Source of the DNA: Gonium pectorale
Taxonomy: Eukaryota > Chlorophyta > Chlorophyceae > Chlamydomonadales > Volvocaceae
Direction: 5' to 3'
NCBI GenBank assembly: GCA_001584585.1
Contig: LSYV01000053.1
Coordinates: 41,807-105,806, forward strand
DNA length: 64,000 bases
Below the pieces are notes generated by a model. That model was not told where the DNA came from. It did no database searches and was given only the letters and a program-made list of their open reading frames with translations. Positions 58,601 to 64,000 of this stretch are shown here, in pieces. Every line of letters begins with the position of its first letter. Within the stretch, counting starts at the first letter, position 1. The translations under genes were made by a program, and so were the position numbers.

Positions 58601-61600
58601 GAGCGAGCGGGGGGGGGGTAGTGAAGAAGGGAAACGGGTCGCGTCGCGGACACCGAATCGCATACTCAAGAGAAAAAGCTTGTGGTGGTCTAGGCGTAGT
58701 TGGTCTAGGGGGCCCGACGCCGACCACTGAGGTGTGTGTGTGTGTTTAGCCTCTGAGCTAGGCGATATGTGGGATGCACGCTGGTCCCGACTGGGCGTTT
58801 CGGCGTACAGTCACCAGCGCCATAAGCCCCAGCTGCCGGCGGCGTGGCCGACAGTGCATGACCGCACGCCTTGCGCTGTCAGTCTCGCTCCCAAGGAGGG
58901 GGGGTGGTCCAAGCGCGCATCTGCCCGCCGGAGCGCGGGCGGGAACGGGGCAGCGGCGTGTTCCGCTGGCCCCGCGCGGGCGCATGTCGGTATGCCTGGG
59001 TGCGTGCATGCTGCTGCGCGGCGTACTTGCCACGCGCCGCACGCCGCCGAGTAAAGGGGCTCCCCTGGCGTGGGGCAGCAGGCCGCGGACCCAATGGGAA
59101 GCGCGATCGTCTGAGGACCCGCGGCTGCCGTACGCCCGACCACGTTACTTCCCCAATGGACAGGATAATGCTGCCGGATGCCGGGTGCCGGGTGCCAGCG
59201 CGCTCTCATTATCAGACTTCATCGTGCCCCCACACTCCCCCGCGTTGTCCGGCTTGGCCGCCGGACTGGACTTACGCTGCTGGCGCCCAGCTCGTCGTTG
59301 TTCGTTCTCCTTTCCCTTCAGCTCCCCCGCGTGGTGTTGGTGAATGCCCGTCAACGCCCCTCGGGCGCTTCGTTGCGCACGCGCACTGCTGCCCTGGCCG
59401 TTGCCCCCACAGGCCCAACTGGCAGCGGAGCGGAGAGCCAAAGAGCAGCAGGAGCAGGCGGCAGCGGCGACGGAGGCGGCCGCAAAGGCGGAGGCGGCCG
59501 CGAAGGCGGAGGCCGAGGCGAAGGAACGGGCGGAGGCGGAGCCTAAGGCGAAGGCGAAGGAGGAGGGCGCTGAGCAGCGGGTTAAGGAGGAGGACATGCC
59601 AGCGGCGGAGGCCGAGGTGGATCCGGGGCAGACGAAGCAGGGGGAGGCGGAGGAGGCAAAGGCGGATGCGCAGCCCCCGACGGCCGTGAAGGAAGAGGAG
59701 AGGGAGGGGAAGCCTGGGGCGGCGGGCGCGCCGGCTGCTAAGCAGGAGGAGGAGGAGCCGGCGACAGCGGCAACCGTCACCAAAGGTGGCCGCCGGGGGA
59801 AGCGGTCTGCTGCCACCGATGGCGGCGGCGACGGCGACGCCGCCGCGGCGGTGGCGGTGGCGTTCAAGGCCGATCGGCCAAAGCGCGCCGCCGCCGCGGC
59901 GGCGTCGGCGGCGATCACTGGGACTAGCGTCAGCGGCCGCGCGGCCGCAGCCGCCAAGGCGGCGGCGACGAAGGCCGCCAAGGCGAAGGCCAAGGCGGCC
60001 AAGGCTCAGGAGGAAGAGCAGGAGGAAAGCGGCAGCGGGAGTGAGGACAACGGGAGCGGCAGTGGTTCGGAGGAGGAAGAGGCGGAGGAGGAGGAGCAGG
60101 AGGAGCAAGGCGATGGCGCCAAGGGGAAGGCCGGCGGGGGCGCCGCCGCCAGGGCAAAGGCGGCGGCGGCCGCGGTCGGCGATCCGCTGCTGCCGTTCTG
60201 GGCGGAGAGGGGCCAGGAGTGGCGCGAGTACGCGTCGCTTCACCCACGCAACAGGTGAGGGGCGCGGGCGGCTGTGGTTGAGAGCCCCGGCGAAGGCGAG
60301 CCGCCGCGGGGCCTGGCATGCGCGTGTAGGGGTTGGCTTGAGGGTGGTGAAGATGGGGACCGGGTCCGTAACGCGTGACGCCGGATCGCAGTGGTGGGCT
60401 AAGAGGGGCCGGTTGCGGGTGCTGGTGTCAGGAAGCAGGGGCGACAGGCGGCGGCCCGGCGCGGCGCGGGGCGGCCCACAGGTTGGGGGACTTGGCTGCG
60501 GGGGCACCGACGTGCGCTCGGACCGGGGCGCGGGGCAAAGGGCCCAGCGATAACTCCCGCCTCGGGAGGGGGAGGGGAGCCAGGAAGCCGGTGAGGCTCC
60601 GCCAGCCCCGGCGTCTCCCAGACCGGCTCGCCGGCAGGCAGGCAGGCAGGCGGGCCGAAGTGCTGGCTGGGCTTACTTCTTACGGCATTTCCCTCATCGG
60701 CCGTGCATCCTCACAAACTCTTTCCCCCTCTTTTAGTCCAACTGTCTTGCCGTTTCTCCCTAGCAACGCGTGCCCTCCACCCCACCACCCCTCTCTCCGC
60801 TTTCCTCCCTCTCACGCCCCCCGTCGCCCCCTCCAAGGGTCCTGGCGCTCAAGCTGCTGTGCGACCTCCGACTGGAGCGGGAGGACGTCAAGGGAGCCAT
60901 CGACGCCGTGCTGGCGCCGCCGCGCGCCGCTGCCGGCTCCGGAGCCAACAAGGCCGCTGCCGGCGGCGGCAAGACCGCCGCCGGCGGCTCCAAGGGCGGC
61001 GGCGGCGGCGCGGCCGTGCCGCTGCTGCCGGCGGAGGAGCTGCGGAAGCGGCCGTGGGGTCGGGACAGCGAGGGCGGCTCGCTGTGGGTGGTTGGCCGCC
61101 TGCCCGACATGCAGCTCAGGCTGTACCGGGAGGGGCCGCCCGCCTGGCCGAGGTGGGGTGGATGGGATGGGGGGTTGGATGGGGTGGGCGGGGTCAGGGA
61201 AAGTAGGGCCGCACGGGGCGCACCGTACCCAGCGCCCGCCTGCCGGCCCAGGCGAACTGGCAAGCCGGAAGAGCTTGCCGCACAAAGCCCGAGCGGAACA
61301 GCGCTCTACAGCCCTCGTGTAACACCCTCCCCCGTCCCTGCTGCTGGCGCCCAGCTCGTCGTTATTCTTCCCCCTTTCCCTTCAACCCCCGTCCCTGCCA
61401 GACGCAAGAAGGCCCGGCAGCCGTCCCCGCCGCCCGAACCCGCCGCCAAGGGCCGTGGGAAGGGCGGCCGCGGCGCGAGCAAGGGCAGCGACGCGGCCGG
61501 CAGCGCGGGCAAGAAGAAGCGGGGCCAAAAGGCCGTACCGCCGTACCTGCTGTACGAGCTGCCTCCCGAGGCGGTAGCAGGTGAGGCTGAGAGGGCCAAG

Positions 61601-64000
61601 CCGCCCACGTTGCGTGTGGCCTCCCCCCCGGCTGCGGTATCTCCCTTCCCTGCTCCCCGCCTTCCCCCGGGACAAATACCGCTTGCACCCAGCCCGTTGT
61701 TATTCAAACCCTTTCTCCTCCAAACCCCTCCCCCCCCCCGCGCCCCTGCACTGCCATCGCCGCATGCCTCGCCGCGTGGCCCAGGAGGGCCCCCCTCCCA
61801 ACCAAACCCGCCCCGGTGCCTGCGAGGCACCCCTACCCAGCCCCGCCCCTCGCCCAGCCCCACCTCCGCGCTCCCCGGCCCCGCCCAGGGGATATGCAGG
61901 CAGTTCTTGCGGTACCCGCGCCCCGAAGTAAACGCGTTTTCGCCTAACCTATGTCCGCACAAACTCCCCGTGCCCCGGTCCGCCTCCGCCGCCTCCCCGG
62001 CTGCCGCCGCGCAGGCCGCTGGGAGCTGCTGGGCGTGGGCGCGGAGGGCATGGGCTCGGCCGCTGAGGCTCTGAGGCAGCGCAGCCGCAAGCAGGCTGAC
62101 AAGGACCTTGCAGACAAGGTGGGGATTTGCTCGCATCAGGGTAGGGGCTAAGGGATGGCGCGGGCATGGGCGGACAAGGTGGGACTCTCTGGCAGTTGTT
62201 GGGTTTGGGCGGCATTCCCCCCGGAAGGGGCATCCGGCGGGGCAAGAGGGGCCGCCGGGGCGCGGCGCTCCACCTAGCGCATGGCATAGGCCGATGGGAG
62301 GCACAAGGCAGCACGCAGCACATTATGCGTGGAGCGGCTTGGCGGGGCGCCCGGGCGGTCTTGGGGTGGGGGGGGCATGGGCTGGCGGGCCCTTGTGCGC
62401 GCGCGGCGGCTCCCTCGCCCGGCGTGGGGCCAGGGGGGGGGGGTACTCAGTCCATGGGCACGCTGAGCGATGTCCGGCGAGGCTAGGGGGTGGCTAGGCC
62501 GGGCCACAGGCCGGGGGGCCAAGCAGCCCTCGTCGCGCCCTACCAGTCCAACGGGCCGGGGCGTGGTCGGGTTCTGGGAGGCGGTTGGCGGTGGCGGGAG
62601 GCGGCTGGTGGGCGGCTGCTGCCGGGAGGCGGGTCGACTGGAGCCATAAGCAGCCGCCTGGAAACGATCCGCAGATGTAATCCGCTTAGCCGCTACTGGA
62701 CTTGGGCTAGCCCTCTAACCGGCCCACTGGGATGCTGACCTGTCTCGCCGCCCCGCCCCGTCGTGCGAGCCCCTCCCCCTCCCGGGACAAACGCTACTGG
62801 CGCCCAGCCCATTGATAGTTGTACCCTTTCTCCTTCAACTCCCCATCACCCCCTTCCCAGATCGCCACGGAGCTGGTGGCGGTGCTGGTGGAGGAGGCGG
62901 AGAAGCGGCAGCGCAAGCAGCAGCTGGAGATTAAGCTACGGGCGGCCCTGGGCGGGGACTACTTTGGGACCAGGTGGGGTGGGGGCTTGGCCGCGGGGGC
63001 GGGGTGAAGATGGTTGGAAGGCATTCTCAGTCGCGGGGGCGGGGGGAGTAGCTGGCATCAATCGCCGTCCCGGTTGCGGGTGGCCGCGGGGGCCAACTGA
63101 GGCGCACGGCCCCGTGCCGGCCGAGGGCTTCCGGGGGGTGCTGAAAGGGTGAGATAGGTGGTAATGAAGAAGGGAATCACGCCGGGGACACCGAATTACA
63201 TACGAATCAAACGAGCTTGGTGGTCTTGGTGTAGTTGTTGTCGACCTGTGAAACTACAACATCACCGCCGCGCGAGCAAAATGGAAGGGTACGGTACCTT
63301 TGTCGACCATGCGGTGGTTGGGTGGGGAATGGGGTAATGAAGAAGGGAAGCGGGTCGCGTCGCGTGGGGGATGGGGGATGGGCGGCACCGGGAGCGCTAA
63401 GAGCGCGAATGTGTGGGTCGCGGAGAGAGGACGTATGGCGGCACAGGTTACGCAGGCTGCGCGGGCGAAAGGTGGGGAGAAGGGAGGGGGCGGGAGCGGG
63501 GTGCCGAGTACCGCCCCGGGGGCACGACTGCGCCTTGCGACGGCGATGCAGGGAGGCATCCCCCGGTCGGATTTCGCGTGGGAGAGGGTGGGAGGGTACT
63601 TGATAATGCCCCACGCGGTGGGGAGATGCGGTTGGGAGGCGCATTTAGGCACTGGGCGCGCGAGCATCCTCACGGCGATTCGCCGCCGCCGGCTGGGGGG
63701 ATGGCGGCTTGTTCCGGCCAACAGGAACACACATGTATCCAGGGCATACATAACATATGTCTCCAGGGGAGGCTGGGCGCCGGGCGGGGTGACGCGGGGT
63801 GGTGGCCGTTGGATTGGCGTACAGCGCTAACAGACGTAGCCGAGAACGCACGACACCGCCGTGGCCTTCACACGTGATCACTTACCCCGCAGCGACCGGC
63901 CACGCCGCACGCGCAAGGAGGTCGACTACAGCACTGCTGCGTATGACAAGATGCTGCACGACGCGCTGCGGGCTGGCCGTACGACCGCCGTCACCGCGGC
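55696..64000 (+). CDS. DDT-WHIM chromatin-remodelling accessory protein (DDR4/RSF1-like), truncated at the window edge
   Basis: Exons 55696-56880, 57843-58145, 58388-58543, 59413-60254, 60838-61152, 61402-61580, 62015-62118, 62861-62973 and 63893 to the edge: at least 1101 residues, all joins in frame, no stop reached. Residues 1-395 are Ala/Pro-rich with Asp/Glu/Ser-rich tracts, typical of nuclear disordered regions. The DDT domain starts at the exon 1/2 join (MWE|FAAVLEFLSTFQPVL) and runs to LLSRLHQGLLQ. A long Ala/Lys/Glu coiled or acidic insertion (exon 4) precedes WHIM1 (VLALKLLCDLRLEREDVKGA, about 830-849) and WHIM2 (PWGRDSEGGSLWVV, about 901-914). Basic RRTRKEVDYSTAAYD lies near the right edge. 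DDT-WHIM proteins bind ISWI ATPases and gauge linker DNA. Similarity in order and in the C-terminal VDY motif suggests the plant DDR4 type, but the exact subfamily is inference. Exon 5 uses a CAAG acceptor. Confidence 0.87.
58180..58201 (+). repeat. Intron motif, inverted orientation, DDT gene intron 2
   Basis: GGCTGGAAGGCGTTCTCACC about 35-55 bases after the donor. It resembles the gene C intron 1 and DDT intron 8 segments. Confidence 0.5.
58611..58710 (+). repeat. About 90-bp repeat shared by DDT gene introns 3 and 8, copy 1
   Basis: Shares TGAAGAAGGGAA, GGGTCGCGTCGCG, GGACACCGAAT and a downstream GTGGTCT...GTAGTTG block with 63156-63245 in intron 8, in the same order and orientation. A third partial copy is at 63328-63366. 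Confidence 0.8.
59275..59321 (+). repeat. Intron 3'-end motif, DDT gene intron 3
   Basis: Contains GCTGCTGGCGCCCAGCTCGT, a TTGTT stretch and CTCCTTTCCCTTCAG, about 90 bases before the acceptor. A more diverged relative appears at 59165-59215 in the same intron and at 57409-57447 in intron 1. Confidence 0.75.
61339..61384 (+). repeat. Intron 3'-end motif, DDT gene intron 5
   Basis: Contains GCTGCTGGCGCCCAGCTCGT followed by TTATTC and CCCTTTCCCTTCAA, ending 17 bases before the acceptor at 61401. It is nearly identical at its core to the intron 3 copy. Confidence 0.8.
61668..61727 (+). repeat. Intron 3'-end motif, DDT gene intron 6
   Basis: Contains CGGGACAAATACCGCTTG, CACCCAGCCCGTTGTTATTC and CCCTTTCTCCTCCAA. 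The core has lost the TGGCG seen elsewhere. Confidence 0.75.
62781..62844 (+). repeat. Intron 3'-end motif, DDT gene intron 7
   Basis: Contains CGGGACAAACGCTACTGG, CGCCCAGCCCATTGATAG and CCCTTTCTCCTTCAAC, ending 16 bases before the acceptor at 62860. A segment at 62193-62225 near the 5' end of the same intron resembles its reverse complement. Confidence 0.8.
63003..63034 (+). repeat. Intron motif, inverted orientation, DDT gene intron 8
   Basis: TGGTTGGAAGGCATTCTCAG about 35-55 bases after the donor, closely similar to the intron 2 copy. Confidence 0.5.
63156..63245 (+). repeat. About 90-bp repeat shared by DDT gene introns 3 and 8, copy 2
   Basis: Direct counterpart of 58611-58710. A partial third copy (TGAAGAAGGGAAGCGGGTCG and on) begins near 63328 in the same intron. 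Confidence 0.8.

Noticed and set aside
59272..60507. Minus-strand 411-codon frame
   Set aside because: It is antisense to the Ala/Lys/Glu-rich exon 4 of the DDT gene, a shadow of GC-rich codons.

Overview
The window looks like nuclear DNA of a volvocine green alga (Chlamydomonas, Volvox or a close relative). The evidence is GC-rich coding sequence with strong CTG/GAG/CAG/GCC codon preference, intron-dense genes with GTGAGT/GTGGGG-type donors, candidate TGTAA poly(A) signals downstream of several stops, and a chloroplast-targeted DUF1517 gene. No tRNA, rRNA or bacterial-type operon was seen. Splice models were built by hand: every exon join keeps frame and most follow GT-AG.

Layout, left to right. 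(1) 1.6-2.1 kb, minus: a small unrecognised coiled-coil protein. (2) 3.6-5.3 kb, plus: TIM14/PAM18, the J-protein of the mitochondrial import motor, with an apparent GC-AG intron. (3) 7.6-12.2 kb, minus: a 9-exon plastid DUF1517 protein related to FLAP1. (4) Three dispersed copies of one F-box/leucine-rich-repeat-like family: copy 1 at 14.4-16.8 kb (plus), copy 2 at 20.2-22.4 kb (minus, frame-disturbed) and copy 3 at 33.3-36.1 kb (plus). All end in an almost identical short last exon. (5) 25.0-32.9 kb, minus: a 14-exon SNM1-type DNA cross-link repair nuclease with UBZ4-like finger, SAM domain and metallo-beta-lactamase/beta-CASP core. (6) 37.6-53.2 kb: three secreted or membrane proteins of unknown function, tandem paralogues A and B (minus) and a divergently transcribed gene C (plus) with similar architecture. 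(7) 55.7 kb to the right edge, plus: a DDT-WHIM protein resembling accessory subunits of ISWI chromatin remodellers, truncated by the window.

Most neighbours are convergent or divergent pairs. SNM1/copy 3 (475 bp) and gene B/gene C (751 bp) have compact shared upstream regions. The chief undescribed signals are a short motif repeated near the 3' ends of introns of the DDT gene and gene C with inverted counterparts near 5' ends (possible terminal inverted repeats of intron-forming elements), a perfect 31-bp-arm hairpin inside an SNM1 intron, the conserved terminal exon of the LRR family, and the A/B/C gene cluster itself.
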